Shown: positions 43,251-51,534, counted from the first letter of the stretch. The stretch: DNA of 64,000 nucleotides from Rubricoccus marinus (GCF_002257665.1 NZ_MQWB01000001.1:3076619-3140618); one strand, 5' to 3'. Numbers and translations: made by a program. The notes: generated by a model from the sequence alone, not told the origin.

Positions 43251-43527
43251 GTCATTCCCGCGCAGGCGGGAATCCAGGGTACTGGGAACGCCTCGCACCC
43301 CGCCCCCTCGGGCCTGGACGCATACAGGAGATGGCTTCGCCTCCGCCTTTCCCTGCATCGCCAGAAGCCTCTTGCCGCAAGCCAGGGTGGTGTCCTCGTG
43401 ACTCCGTGCTCGGCTGCGCGAGATCGCCGCGCTTCGCTCGCGATGACACCGGTTTGGGTTAGAGGGTCTGTGCCCACTAAAGGCTGCTCAGTCGCCACTC
43501 TGGATTCCCGCCTTCGCGGGAATGACG
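43251..43527. repeat. Segment bounded by inverted ATTCCCGC hairpin elements
   Basis: GTCATTCCCGC-gca-GGCGGGAATCCA at 43251-43276 and its inverted relative TGGATTCCCGCCTTCGCGGG at 43501-43520 (continuing AATGAC to 43526) bound 277 bp. Each end is itself a hairpin. No target duplication is evident. REP-like pair or a small non-autonomous element. Confidence 0.6.
43420..43452 (-). repeat. 33-bp interspersed repeat, copy 2 (inverted)
   Basis: Reverse complement of 13384-13416, identical over 33 bases, nested between the ATTCCCGC elements. Confidence 0.75.
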
Positions 43528-43604
43528 ACGGGGAGGAGTGTGACGGCTTGCGTGTCGGGCACATCCCCGCCCAACGCTGCCTGCCAGTGCTCGCTCCTCA
43601 GCCT

Positions 43605-43622
43605 CGCCAGAGGCCTCTGGCG
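43605..43622. repeat. Palindrome in the inverse arrangement
   Basis: 18 of 18, about 25 bp beyond the dipeptidase terminator. Confidence 0.85.
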
Positions 43623-43646
43623 GCGAGCGAACGGCTCAGAACCAAA

Positions 43647-43679
43647 GGGTCGCCCCCGGCACGATGCCAGGGGCGACCC
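43647..43679 (-). terminator. Likely terminator of the M20 dipeptidase gene
   Basis: GGGTCGCCCC / GGGGCGACCC stem with a GGC/GCC extension; on the minus strand it is followed by TTTGGTT, a weak U-tract. 64 nt past the stop codon. Confidence 0.65.
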
Positions 43680-43698
43680 GGGTAGACCCAACGCCTGC

Positions 43699-43716
43699 GC
43701 CTCTGGCGCCAGAGGC
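43699..43716. repeat. Exact 18-bp palindrome
   Basis: 18 of 18, between the dipeptidase stop codon and the hairpin at 43647, so two hairpins follow the gene in series. Confidence 0.85.
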
Positions 43717-43742
43717 CCGTCGAAGAAGTCTATCGCCAGAGG

Positions 43743-45134
43743 CTAGGCGGCCTCCTGCTTCGCGTAGGCGTCCATAAAGCGGATGCTGGCCTCAATGCCC
43801 TGGTGGAAGCGGTCGATGCCGAACTTCTCATTCGGCGAGTGGATGGAGTCCGAGTCCAGGCCGAAGCCCATGAGGACGGTGTCCAGGCCGAGGATCTTCT
43901 TGAAGTCGGCCACGACGGGGATGGAGCCGCCCTCGCGCGTGAAGTGCGGCTTCTGGCCAAAGACGCCTTCAAGCGCGACCGAGGCCGCCTGCATCGCGGG
44001 CGCCGTGGTGTCCACGATGGAGCCGTGGCCGCCGTGGAGGTCGCGGAAGTCCAGCGTCATCGTGTCCGGGACGTGCTTCTCGAAGTGGGCGCGGAGCTTG
44101 TCCGTGATCTCGCCGGGCGTCTGATCTGGGACGAGGCGGCAGGAGATCTTGGCTGTGGCTTTCGACGGCAGAACCGTCTTGGCGCCCTTGCCGGTGTAGC
44201 CGCCCCAGATGCCGTTGACATCCAGCGTGGGCCGGCCGCTCGTGCCTTCGAGCGCGGAGTAGCCCTTCTCGGACTTGGTCGTCTTGACGCCGGCCTCCTC
44301 CATCCACGCCTCCAGGTCGAACGGGAGCGCCTTGTACGCCTCGCGCTCCTCTGGCGTGAGGTCGCGCACGTTGTCGTAGAAGCCCTCCACGGTGACGTGG
44401 TGGTCGGCGTCGTGCAGGTCCGAGATCATCCGCGCGAGCGCGTTGACGGGGTTCTCCACGCCGCCGCCGTAGACGCCGGAGTGGAGGTCCTTCTTGGGGC
44501 CGGTCAGTTCCACCTCGACGTAGGCCAGCCCGCGCAGGCCGTACGCGATGCTGGGCACGCCGGGGGCGAACAGCGCCGTGTCGCTCACGAGGACGACGTC
44601 GGCCGCCAGAAGCTCTTTGTTCGCCTCGATAAAGCCCGGCAGGTGGACCGAGCCGGACTCCTCCTCGCCCTCGATCATCAGCTTGATGTTGACCGGGAGG
44701 TCCTGCCCGCTCTGGAGGTACGCCTCCAGCGCCTTGACGTGCATGTACGCCTGCCCCTTGTCGTCGGCGGAGCCTCTGGCGACGATGTTGCCGTCCACCT
44801 CGACGGGCTCGAACGGCGGTGAGTCCCAGAGGTCGAGCGGGTCCGGCGGCTGCACGTCGTAGTGGCCGTAGACGAGGACCGTCGGCGCGTCGTCCGAGAC
44901 GTGGATCTCGCCGTACACGATGGGGTGGCCGGGCTTGTCCGCCGAGCCGGTCTCCATCACCTCGACGGTCTCGACGCCGATGAGGCGGAGGTTGTCGGCC
45001 AGCCACTCGGCGGCCTGGCGCGTCTGCGGGGCGTACTCGGGGTCGGTTGAGATGCTCGGGATGCGGAGCCACGCCTTGAGTTCTTCGACGAAGCGGTCGG
45101 AGTGGGAGCGGGCGTAATCGAGAGCGGCGTCCAT
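43743..45134 (-). CDS. M20-family dipeptidase
   Basis: A 463-residue cytosolic zinc peptidase. Metal ligands are in the usual order: YGHYDVQPPDP (His and catalytic Asp), ARGSADDKGQ (bridging Asp), IEGEEESGS (catalytic Glu and ligand Glu), DLHSGVYGGGVENP (dimer loop His) and HSPNEKF near the C-terminus. The layout matches the dipeptidases that cleave Xaa-Xaa dipeptides, including carnosinase-like enzymes. All residues are present and length is normal. Stand-alone, with a 16-bp palindrome 26 bp upstream of its start that may be an operator. Confidence 0.92.
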   Translation of the reverse strand: MDAALDYARSHSDRFVEELKAWLRIPSISTDPEYAPQTRQAAEWLADNLRLIGVETVEVMETGSADKPGHPIVYGEIHVSDDAPTVLVYGHYDVQPPDPLDLWDSPPFEPVEVDGNIVARGSADDKGQAYMHVKALEAYLQSGQDLPVNIKLMIEGEEESGSVHLPGFIEANKELLAADVVLVSDTALFAPGVPSIAYGLRGLAYVEVELTGPKKDLHSGVYGGGVENPVNALARMISDLHDADHHVTVEGFYDNVRDLTPEEREAYKALPFDLEAWMEEAGVKTTKSEKGYSALEGTSGRPTLDVNGIWGGYTGKGAKTVLPSKATAKISCRLVPDQTPGEITDKLRAHFEKHVPDTMTLDFRDLHGGHGSIVDTTAPAMQAASVALEGVFGQKPHFTREGGSIPVVADFKKILGLDTVLMGFGLDSDSIHSPNEKFGIDRFHQGIEASIRFMDAYAKQEAA

Positions 45135-45160
45135 GCTGGGAGGTGTGTTGGAAAGAGGAT

Positions 45161-45176
45161 GCCGTCTATAGACGGC
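45161..45176. promoter_or_regulatory. Perfect 16-bp palindrome upstream of the dipeptidase
   Basis: GCCGTCTATAGACGGC, centred about 34 bp before the start codon. Unrelated to the interspersed element. The AT core and position suit a repressor site overlapping a promoter. Confidence 0.45.
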
Positions 45177-45199
45177 GGCACCCGCCCTCCGGTTCGCCA

Positions 45200-45217
45200 G
45201 CCTCTGGCGCCAGAGGC
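45200..45217. repeat. Exact 18-bp palindrome
   Basis: 18 of 18, upstream of the dipeptidase start, in a divergent gap. Confidence 0.85.
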
Positions 45218-45333
45218 TAGTGCTTCGGTGCTCGGCCGATGTTCACCCCCCTGCCGTCGCTCTCGCTCCGGCTGTCCCCCCTCGCGAAGCAAGGGGGGAT
45301 GGGATGCCGTGCTCGACCCCCCGTCCTCGTTCC

Positions 45334-45359
45334 GTCTCCCCTCGCGCGTGAGGGGAGAC
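45334..45359. repeat. Strong isolated hairpin
   Basis: GTCTCCCCTC / GAGGGGAGAC, 10 bp with a 6-nt loop and no U-tract. Of the type seen as dispersed intergenic repeats in many bacteria. Confidence 0.6.
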
Positions 45360-45407
45360 CGGTTTGCGACCGGAGGGGAGCAAACCAGAGGGGTGGCTCC
45401 CGCGCCT

Positions 45408-45425
45408 CGCCAGAGGCCTCTGGCG
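45408..45425. repeat. Palindrome in the inverse arrangement
   Basis: 18 of 18, about 125 bp before the PARP start codon. Confidence 0.85.
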
Positions 45426-45454
45426 CACGCTCAAGCACCCCAGATCGCGGGCAG

Positions 45455-45485
45455 AAAAAACACCTCTGGCGCCAGAAGCAGGTGT
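45455..45485 (-). terminator. Orphan intrinsic terminator
   Basis: ACACCT / AGGTGT closes an inner CTGGCGCCAG palindrome and is followed on the minus strand by TTTTTT. No gene on that strand ends here; the only minus-strand sequence ahead of it is the start of the PARP gene region. Confidence 0.5.
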
Positions 45486-45549
45486 GCCATTCGGGTGTCA
45501 CCACGGCCTCTGAGATTGCCACCACTCACTTGTACAGCACCCCGTTCAC

Positions 45550-46773
45550 ATGTCCGCGCCCGCCCCCGACCGCCGCCCCACCGTCCGCCTCGTCATGGTG
45601 ACCGGCGCCAACAACAACAAGGTCTACGAGATGGCCGAGAACGGCGACGGCACGTTCACGGCGCGCTTCGGCCGCATCGGCGCCGCGCTTCAGGCCAAGA
45701 CCTACCCCACGAGCAAGTGGGACGCCACGTACCGCGCGAAGACGCGGAAGGGCTACACCGACGTGACCGCCCTCGCGGCCGAGGAAGGCGAGCGCGGCTT
45801 CGCCATCGACGCGCCAGAGGTCGCCGCGCTTGTCGACCACTTGCAGGCCGCCGCCGACGACGCGCTGCGCGCGCAGTACCTCGTCGCGCCCGACGCCGTC
45901 AGCGCCCGCCAGGTCGCCGAAGCCCAAGCACACCTCGACGCCCTCAGCGCGATCGCGCTCGACGGCTCGCCAGAGGCCCGCGACGCCTTCGATGCGCGCC
46001 TGATCGACCTGTTCACCACCATCCCGCGCAAGATGGGCGACGTGCGCGACTTCCAGCTGAGCGAGCGCCTGGAGGCCTCTGGCGTGCCGGACCTGCTCAA
46101 CAGCGAGCAAGAGGCGCTGGACCGCATGGCGCAGCGCGTGCGGCTCGGCGAAGCGCCCACGCGCCCGACGTTGATGGAGGCGCTCGGCTTCGAGCTCCGC
46201 CCCGTCACCGACGAGAAAACGCTCCGCCGCATCCGCAGCAAGATGGGCGACCACGCCGACCGGCTGGAAAGCGCGGTCGAGATTGTGCACCCGCGGCTGC
46301 GCGAGCGGTTCGACGCCCACGTCGGCGCCGCGCGCCAGAGGCGGACGGAGTTGCTGTGGCACGGCTCGCGGTCCGAGAACTGGCTCTCCATCCTGGAAAC
46401 CGGCCTCTGCCTCCACCCGGACCGCGCTGTGATCACGGGCAAGATGTTCGGCTACGGGCTCTACTTCGCGCGCTCGTTCCAGAAGTCGCTGGGCTACACG
46501 TCGCTCCGCGGCGCCTTCTGGACCGGCCAGCGCGCCGACCGCGGCGTCCTCGCGCTCTACGACGTGCACATGGGCCGCCCGCTCACCGTGGACCGCCACG
46601 AGGCGTGGTGCCCCGCCCTCACCGCCGACGGCCTCGACGCCAGAGGCAGCCTCTGGCGCCGCTACGACTCGCTCCACGCCCGCGCGGGCGAGATGCTCCG
46701 CCACGATGAGATCGTGGTCTACCGCGAGGCGCAGGCCTGCCCCCGCTACCTGGTGGAAGTCCGCGAGGGATAG
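45550..46773 (+). CDS. Bacterial PARP: WGR, regulatory helical and ADP-ribosyltransferase domains
   Basis: A 407-residue homologue of eukaryotic poly(ADP-ribose) polymerase. A WGR domain covers about 10-75 (VYEMAENGDGTFTARFGRIG, with Phe replacing the name-giving Trp), an alpha-helical regulatory domain about 85-200, and the catalytic domain about 205-405. The H-Y-E triad is complete: H271 in LLWHGSRSENWLSIL, Y305 in GKMFGYGLYFARSFQKSLGY and E387 in HDEIVVYREAQACPRYLVEV. Thus true polymer or mono-ADP-ribose transfer from NAD is expected, probably triggered by DNA breaks through the WGR domain. No glycohydrolase gene is adjacent. A small winged-helix-like gene follows after 84 nt. Confidence 0.93.
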   Translation: MSAPAPDRRPTVRLVMVTGANNNKVYEMAENGDGTFTARFGRIGAALQAKTYPTSKWDATYRAKTRKGYTDVTALAAEEGERGFAIDAPEVAALVDHLQAAADDALRAQYLVAPDAVSARQVAEAQAHLDALSAIALDGSPEARDAFDARLIDLFTTIPRKMGDVRDFQLSERLEASGVPDLLNSEQEALDRMAQRVRLGEAPTRPTLMEALGFELRPVTDEKTLRRIRSKMGDHADRLESAVEIVHPRLRERFDAHVGAARQRRTELLWHGSRSENWLSILETGLCLHPDRAVITGKMFGYGLYFARSFQKSLGYTSLRGAFWTGQRADRGVLALYDVHMGRPLTVDRHEAWCPALTADGLDARGSLWRRYDSLHARAGEMLRHDEIVVYREAQACPRYLVEVREG

Positions 46774-46857
46774 GGCATGGAGGGAGGCGCACGCGCCTCT
46801 CCCCCACGCCGCATCCGCACGTCCCGCGCCACTCTCAATCCCCTTACCCCTCTAGCC

Positions 46858-47133
46858 ATGACCCGCTACACCTCCCTCACCGACCGCGCCGTGCGCGCCG
46901 CCGCCGTTCTCGACGCCGAGCGCACCGGCACCACCACCACGCTCGACGTCAAACGCGAACTCCGCGACCGCGGCTACTGGGCCACCCAGGGCGACGTCTC
47001 GCGCCGCCTGGCGCGCATCGCCTCTGGCGAGGGCTGGCCGTGGTGGGGCATGGGCCGCTTCCGCCTCTACGGCGTCCCCGCCAGAGGCCAGAGGGGGCCG
47101 GCGGTGGCCTCGCGGGCCGCGCTCGTCAACTGA
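46858..47133 (+). CDS. Small protein next to PARP, possibly winged helix
   Basis: A 91-residue protein I do not recognise. TTTTLDVKRELRDRGYWATQGDVSRRLARIASGEGWPWWGMGRFRLYGVP has the helix-turn-helix and beta-wing spacing of a winged-helix DNA-binding domain, with an aromatic-rich wing (GWPWWGMGRFRLYG). The remainder is a short basic tail. The ATG at 46858 follows a pyrimidine-rich leader 84 nt after the PARP stop, so the two may share a transcript; a DNA-binding partner of PARP is inference. Confidence 0.65.
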   Translation: MTRYTSLTDRAVRAAAVLDAERTGTTTTLDVKRELRDRGYWATQGDVSRRLARIASGEGWPWWGMGRFRLYGVPARGQRGPAVASRAALVN

Positions 47134-47151
47134 GCCTCTGGCGCCAGAGGC
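47134..47151. repeat. Exact 18-bp palindrome between convergent genes
   Basis: 18 of 18, directly after the stop codon of the small gene and 7 bp before the ispH stop. Confidence 0.85.
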
Positions 47152-47158
47152 TTGCCCT

Positions 47159-48412
47159 CTAGGCCGCCTCCTCCGCGAACGGCTCGACGGCCTCGTCGAC
47201 CGAGCGCGCGTCGGGGAACCACAGGAGCAGCCGCCGGATGACCTCGTCCAGGAGCGCGTCCGGGCACGAGGCGCCGGCGGTCAAGATCACCCCCAGGGGG
47301 CCGCCGCCAGAGGCCTCTGGCGGGAGCCAGTTGGGTGACACGCGCGGCTCCTTGACGCGCCAGTCGAAGTGGCGGATCTCGCGCGGGCTCACCATGTCGT
47401 CCGCGTCGGAGATGAAGTAGGTAGGCAGGCCGGCGTCCTCGCACAGCTCCACCAGGTGGCTGGTGTTGGACGAGTTGTAGCCTCCCACGACGAGCGCGAG
47501 GTCGGCGCCGGCTTCGATGAGGGCCAGCGTCGCGTCCTGGTTCTCTTTTGTCGCGTAGCAGAGCGTGTCGCTCGTGTCCGCGAACGCGCCCGCGTCGCCA
47601 TCGCGCGTGACCACGGCCTCGCGCACGCGTTCCGCGATGGCGGCCGTCTCCGTCGCCAGCATCGTCGTCTGGTTGACCACCCCGAGCCGGGCTAGGTCAC
47701 GCGCCGGGTCGAACCCGTCCGACGTGCGGCCTTCGAAGCGCGACCAGAAGAAGTCGACGCCCTCGCGGCCTTCGATCACCGCCGCGAGCGCCTCCGTCTC
47801 CTCCATGTCGCGCACGACCACAACCGGCGCGCTCTCCTTCGCGTGGCCAAACGTGGCGCGCGTCTCCTCGTGGTTGCGCTTGCCATGCACCACCACGGTG
47901 TAGCCCTTCGCCCCGATGTGGGCGCTCTTTTTCCACACGCGGACGACGAACGGGCAGGTTGTGTCGTAGGTCTTGGGCTCGATGCCTCTGGCGCGGAGGT
48001 CTTCCACGATCTCCGGCGGCGCGCCAAAGGCCGGGATGATGACGATGTCGCCCGGCCGGAGGTCGTCATAGGGGATGAGTTGCTCGCCGGTCGTGGTGCG
48101 GAGAAAGCGGATGCCTCTGGCGACGAGGTCCTCGTTGACGTGCGAGTTGTGGATCATCTCCGAGAGGAGGAAGATCCGCCCGCCAGAGGCCATCTCCGGG
48201 TTCTCGTCCAGCGCCCGGTACGCGATCTCGATGGCGTTCTCCACGCCGAAGCAGAAGCCGAAGTGCCGCGCCAGCTTGACGCGCAGCGGCCCGAAGTCCA
48301 GCACGCTCGGCGAGAGGTCCTTTTTGCGAGGGTCCGCGTCCCGGCGGGCCGCTTTGACACGGCTCACCACGGGGCTGCGGTAGAAGTCGGGGACGTCGAA
48401 CTGGCGGGCCAT
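47159..48412 (-). CDS. ispH: 4-hydroxy-3-methylbut-2-enyl diphosphate reductase
   Basis: A 417-residue [4Fe-4S] enzyme that makes IPP and DMAPP in the last step of the MEP isoprenoid pathway, which also feeds retinal for the rhodopsin. The three cluster cysteines are in HFGFCFGVENAIEIA, YDTTCPFVVRVWKK and TAGASCPDALLDEVI. The catalytic Glu and His regions (HGKRNHEETRATFGH, VNQTTM) are present. It is longer than E. coli IspH by about 100 residues, as in the cyanobacterial and Bacteroidota long form, with an N-terminal extension. Start at the ATG with MARQFDVPDFYRSP; a TAGCTTTG box lies 31 nt upstream. Confidence 0.95.
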   Translation of the reverse strand: MARQFDVPDFYRSPVVSRVKAARRDADPRKKDLSPSVLDFGPLRVKLARHFGFCFGVENAIEIAYRALDENPEMASGGRIFLLSEMIHNSHVNEDLVARGIRFLRTTTGEQLIPYDDLRPGDIVIIPAFGAPPEIVEDLRARGIEPKTYDTTCPFVVRVWKKSAHIGAKGYTVVVHGKRNHEETRATFGHAKESAPVVVVRDMEETEALAAVIEGREGVDFFWSRFEGRTSDGFDPARDLARLGVVNQTTMLATETAAIAERVREAVVTRDGDAGAFADTSDTLCYATKENQDATLALIEAGADLALVVGGYNSSNTSHLVELCEDAGLPTYFISDADDMVSPREIRHFDWRVKEPRVSPNWLPPEASGGGPLGVILTAGASCPDALLDEVIRRLLLWFPDARSVDEAVEPFAEEAA

Positions 48413-48442
48413 GGGGTGCGTGGGGGATTCCCCTAGAGGAGG

Positions 48443-48450
48443 CAAAGCTA
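48443..48450 (-). promoter_or_regulatory. -7 box TAGCTTTG upstream of ispH
   Basis: Exact TAnnTTTG match, identical to the octamer before dacB, with a leader of about 25 nt. Confidence 0.5.
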
Positions 48451-48538
48451 GGGGGCACAACGAGCCGCACCTCGCGGGGTTGCTCGAAATCGGAGTGCAT
48501 CTGGGCTAGAATGCGTCAGACGTTCACCGCCTCTGGCG

Positions 48539-48561
48539 CCACGCCAGAGGCGCGGCGTGTG
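48539..48561. repeat. Palindromic pair with a 5-base spacer
   Basis: GCCTCTGGCG and CGCCAGAGGC separated by CCA. In the divergent gap between ispH and the type IX cargo gene. Confidence 0.75.
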
Positions 48562-48644
48562 ACGGTTTCATAACGTGAGGGGCGCGGCGGGCACACAGGC
48601 CCGCTTCGCCCGTAGCCTGTTCTCTCTCTTCCCCTACTGACTGT

Positions 48645-51458
48645 ATGTCCCTCCGATACCTCTTGCGCTCGTGCTTCGCACTGGCGCTCCTCCTCACTGC
48701 CTCTGGCGCGGTCGCTCAAAGCGATCTCGTCATCACCGGCGTCGCCGACGGGCCTCTCTCAGGAGGCACCCCGAAGGTGCTCGAACTCTACGCGATCAAC
48801 GACATCCCGGACCTCTCGGTCTACGGCGTAGCTGTTGCAGCCAACGGCAACGCATCAAGCGGAGCCCCGTCGTTCATGCTTGGCGCAGACGCGGCCTCCG
48901 CTGGCGACTACATCTACGTCGCGACCGAGACCGAGCAGTTCAACAACTTCTTCGGCTTTGAGCCGGACTACACCGGCTCCCTGTTCATCAACGGCGACGA
49001 CGCCGTCGAGCTGTACCTCAACGGTGCCGTGGTGGACGTGTTCGGCGAAGTCGGCGTGGACGGCACGGGCCAACCGTGGGAGCACCTCGACGGGTGGGCC
49101 TACCGCATGGATGGTACCGGTCCTGAAGGCGCCACCTTCACGGTCTCCAACTGGACGTACAGCGGCGTGGATGGCCTCGAAGGCGGTAGTACCAACGCGA
49201 CAACGAACGTCCCCTTCCCGGTCGGCACGTACAGCACGACGCCGAGCATGGGCCCGCAGACCTTCACCGCGCTCGCCAGAGGCGAGTTCGAGGTCCCGGC
49301 CGTTGAGACGATGGGCAAGGGCGGCATCACCGCCGTCCTGGACGGCACGATGCTGACCGTAACGGGCGCCTTCGCCTACCTCGAGAGCGACTACAACGCC
49401 GCCGTCGGCGCGCACCTCCACGGAGGCGCCTCTGGCGAGAACGGCCCCGTCCGCTACTCCCTCACGCCGACGCTCGACGCGGACAACCGGGGCGGCTTCT
49501 TCGCCGCCGGGGAGAACATGTTCAACGTCCGCGAGACGTTTGCGGACTCGCTCCGCGCCGGCCTCGTGTACTTCAACCTCCACACCGTAGACAACGGCTC
49601 TGGTGAGATCCGCGGCCAGCTCGGCATGAACGCCGATGCGCTTCCCGTCGCGCTCAGCGGCGACCAGGAGGTCCCGCCGTTCGAGACGAGCGCCAGCGGC
49701 TCCGCGACCGTGACGGTCGACGGCACGACCGTGACCGTAACCGGCTCCTTCATGGGGCTCACCGGCGACTACCAGGCGTCGCACGTCCACGCCGGCGCCA
49801 GAGGCATGAACGGCCCGGTCGTCTTCGCGCTCAACCCCACCGTTCCGATGGCGATGGCGCGCAGCGGCGAGTGGGAGGCTGCGAACAACATGTTCGAGGT
49901 GAGCACCACCTTCGCGGACTCCCTCCGCGCAGGGCTCGCGTACATCAACGTCCACTCCGATGCCTCGCCGAGCGGCGAGATCCGCGGCCAGATCGGCTTC
50001 GAGAACGAGATGGACGCGGAGCCGATGGACATCGCTGACGTCCGCGCCGGCGGCGACGACCAGCAGGTCACCATCGTGGGCGTGGTCACGCGCTCGCAGG
50101 GCCGCATCACGTACGTGCAGGACGAGACGGCTGCACTCGCCATCTTCCAGACGTCGGGCGCCTTCCGCACGGCCGTGGACGCCGGAGATATCGCCGCTGG
50201 CGACTCGCTCCGCGTGACCGGCATGACGGGAAGCTTCAACGGCTTCTTCCAGATCGACGGGGTCGACAGCTTCGAGGTCATCTCGCGGGACAACGCGCTG
50301 CCGCTCTACCAGCGCGTGACGCTGGCAGAGATCGCCGCCAACGGCGAGCAGTACGAAAGCGAGCTGCTTGAAGTCCGCGGCCTCATGTTCAGCGCCGAGG
50401 GCGCGTTCGCCGCATCGACGACGTACCAGATCGGTGACCAGAGCGGTGCCGTCGCGCTCCGCACGCCGAGCGCGAGCGACACCCGCATCGCGGGCGTCGA
50501 CATCCCGCAAGAGGCCGCCATCTTCCGTGGCGTTCTCGGCCAGTTCGACAACGAGGACCCACGTGACAGCGGCTACCAGCTCACCCCCATTCGGATGAGC
50601 GACGTTGTGGCGCAGGGCGATCCGTCGCAGCTGGTCATCAACGAGATCCTCTATGACCCGGCCTCCGAGCTCGCGGGCGACGCCAACGGCGACGGCACGC
50701 GTGACGGGGTCCAGGACGAGTTCGTCGAGATCGTCAACGCGGGCACGAGCTCCGTCGACCTCGGCAACTTCGTGATCGAGGACGGCGCATCGCTGGGCTC
50801 GGACGACGTGACGTTTATCCGTCACCGCTTCCCGGTCGGAACGGTTCTCGAAGCCGGTCAGGCTGTTGTCGTCTTCGGTGGCGGTACGCCGACCGGTGAC
50901 TTCGGCACCTCGATCGTGCAGACGGCCAGCAACACTGGCGGTCTCGGCCTGAACAACGGTGGCGACACCGTGACGCTCGCCGACGCCCCGATCCAGAACA
51001 ACGCTGGCGGCAACGTCATCGCGACCGTGACCTACGACGGTTCGGTTCAGGACGAGGCCATCGCGCGCATCCCGGACCTCACGGGTGACTTCGCGGCTCA
51101 CACCACGAACCCGCAGAACCCCGTTCGCTTCTCGCCTGGCGTCTCCAACCTCACCGGTGGAGGCGGCGGATTCCCGAGCGCGAGCGAGGAGACTCCGGAC
51201 GGCACGATAGTGCTGACCGTGGCGAACCCGCTCCGCGCCGACGCGCAGGTCCGCTTCGAGACGCCGGTCTCTGGCGACGTCTCCCTCGTGCTCTACGACG
51301 CGCTCGGCCGCCGGGTCGCCGTGCTCGCCGAGGGCGACCTCGCCGCCGGCGCGCACACGGCGACGCTGCGGGCGTCGTCGCTGGCCCCGGGCGTCTACGT
51401 CCTCCGCCTCGCGGCGAGCGGGACGCAGATGACGCGGACGCTGACGGTGGTGCGCTAG
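48645..51458 (+). CDS. Type IX-secreted multidomain protein (lamin-tail, CHRD, OB-like domains)
   Basis: A 937-residue exported protein. Signal peptide 1-25 (ASGAVAQ); a lamin-tail-like domain about 26-185; two CHRD domains about 200-335 and 338-455 with repeated VPAxET, HLHGGASGENGPV / HVHAGARGMNGPV and RAGLxYxNxHT; an OB-fold-like domain about 470-560; a second lamin-tail domain about 660-830 (VINEILYDPASELAGDANGDGTRD); and a C-terminal sorting domain (about 860-937: NPLRADAQVRFE, LYDALGRRVAVL, GVYVLRL) of the type IX kind. It should be released to or displayed on the cell surface. The domains suggest extracellular binding; no enzyme motif is seen. The 3' end is duplicated in the next gene. 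Confidence 0.9.
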   Translation: MSLRYLLRSCFALALLLTASGAVAQSDLVITGVADGPLSGGTPKVLELYAINDIPDLSVYGVAVAANGNASSGAPSFMLGADAASAGDYIYVATETEQFNNFFGFEPDYTGSLFINGDDAVELYLNGAVVDVFGEVGVDGTGQPWEHLDGWAYRMDGTGPEGATFTVSNWTYSGVDGLEGGSTNATTNVPFPVGTYSTTPSMGPQTFTALARGEFEVPAVETMGKGGITAVLDGTMLTVTGAFAYLESDYNAAVGAHLHGGASGENGPVRYSLTPTLDADNRGGFFAAGENMFNVRETFADSLRAGLVYFNLHTVDNGSGEIRGQLGMNADALPVALSGDQEVPPFETSASGSATVTVDGTTVTVTGSFMGLTGDYQASHVHAGARGMNGPVVFALNPTVPMAMARSGEWEAANNMFEVSTTFADSLRAGLAYINVHSDASPSGEIRGQIGFENEMDAEPMDIADVRAGGDDQQVTIVGVVTRSQGRITYVQDETAALAIFQTSGAFRTAVDAGDIAAGDSLRVTGMTGSFNGFFQIDGVDSFEVISRDNALPLYQRVTLAEIAANGEQYESELLEVRGLMFSAEGAFAASTTYQIGDQSGAVALRTPSASDTRIAGVDIPQEAAIFRGVLGQFDNEDPRDSGYQLTPIRMSDVVAQGDPSQLVINEILYDPASELAGDANGDGTRDGVQDEFVEIVNAGTSSVDLGNFVIEDGASLGSDDVTFIRHRFPVGTVLEAGQAVVVFGGGTPTGDFGTSIVQTASNTGGLGLNNGGDTVTLADAPIQNNAGGNVIATVTYDGSVQDEAIARIPDLTGDFAAHTTNPQNPVRFSPGVSNLTGGGGGFPSASEETPDGTIVLTVANPLRADAQVRFETPVSGDVSLVLYDALGRRVAVLAEGDLAAGAHTATLRASSLAPGVYVLRLAASGTQMTRTLTVVR

Positions 51459-51534
51459 CGCGCGGCCCCTGCGGCCTCTGGCGACGGCGGCCGCGGTCCT
51501 CCGAGGGCGCCCCCACTCCGGTGGGGGCGCCCTC
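51186..51534 (+). repeat. 349-bp duplicated 3' cassette, copy 1
   Basis: Covers the sorting domain coding sequence, the stop codon, 44 bp of spacer and the terminator. Nearly identical to 53371-53719 with only scattered substitutions and no length change. Confidence 0.9.
51503..51534 (+). terminator. Strong terminator after the first type IX cargo gene
   Basis: GAGGGCGCCCCCAC / GTGGGGGCGCCCTC, 14 bp perfect with a 4-nt loop (TCCG), followed by TTTG. Confidence 0.85.

Larger units (their letters stand above)
43030..43742. other. 713-bp non-coding stretch rich in interspersed repeats
   Basis: No gene is supported. It holds palindromes of both arrangements, two inverted GTCATTCCCGC hairpin elements, the second copy of the 33-bp repeat and a strong terminator. 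All open frames across it are made of translated repeats. Confidence 0.8.
45135..45549. other. 415-bp divergent gap with several hairpins
   Basis: Between the dipeptidase and PARP genes. Besides the items listed separately, CCCCCCT/AGGGGGG near 45276-45298 and GTTTGC/GCAAAC at 45363-45386 can pair. No gene seen. Confidence 0.7.

Noticed and set aside
43251-43527. Insertion sequence
   Set aside because: No transposase frame and no target-site duplication; kept only as a repeat-bounded segment.
43243-43690. Small open frames in the 43 kb gap (65-105 codons)
   Set aside because: They are translations of the hairpin repeats, the 33-bp repeat and the CCTCTGGCG element.
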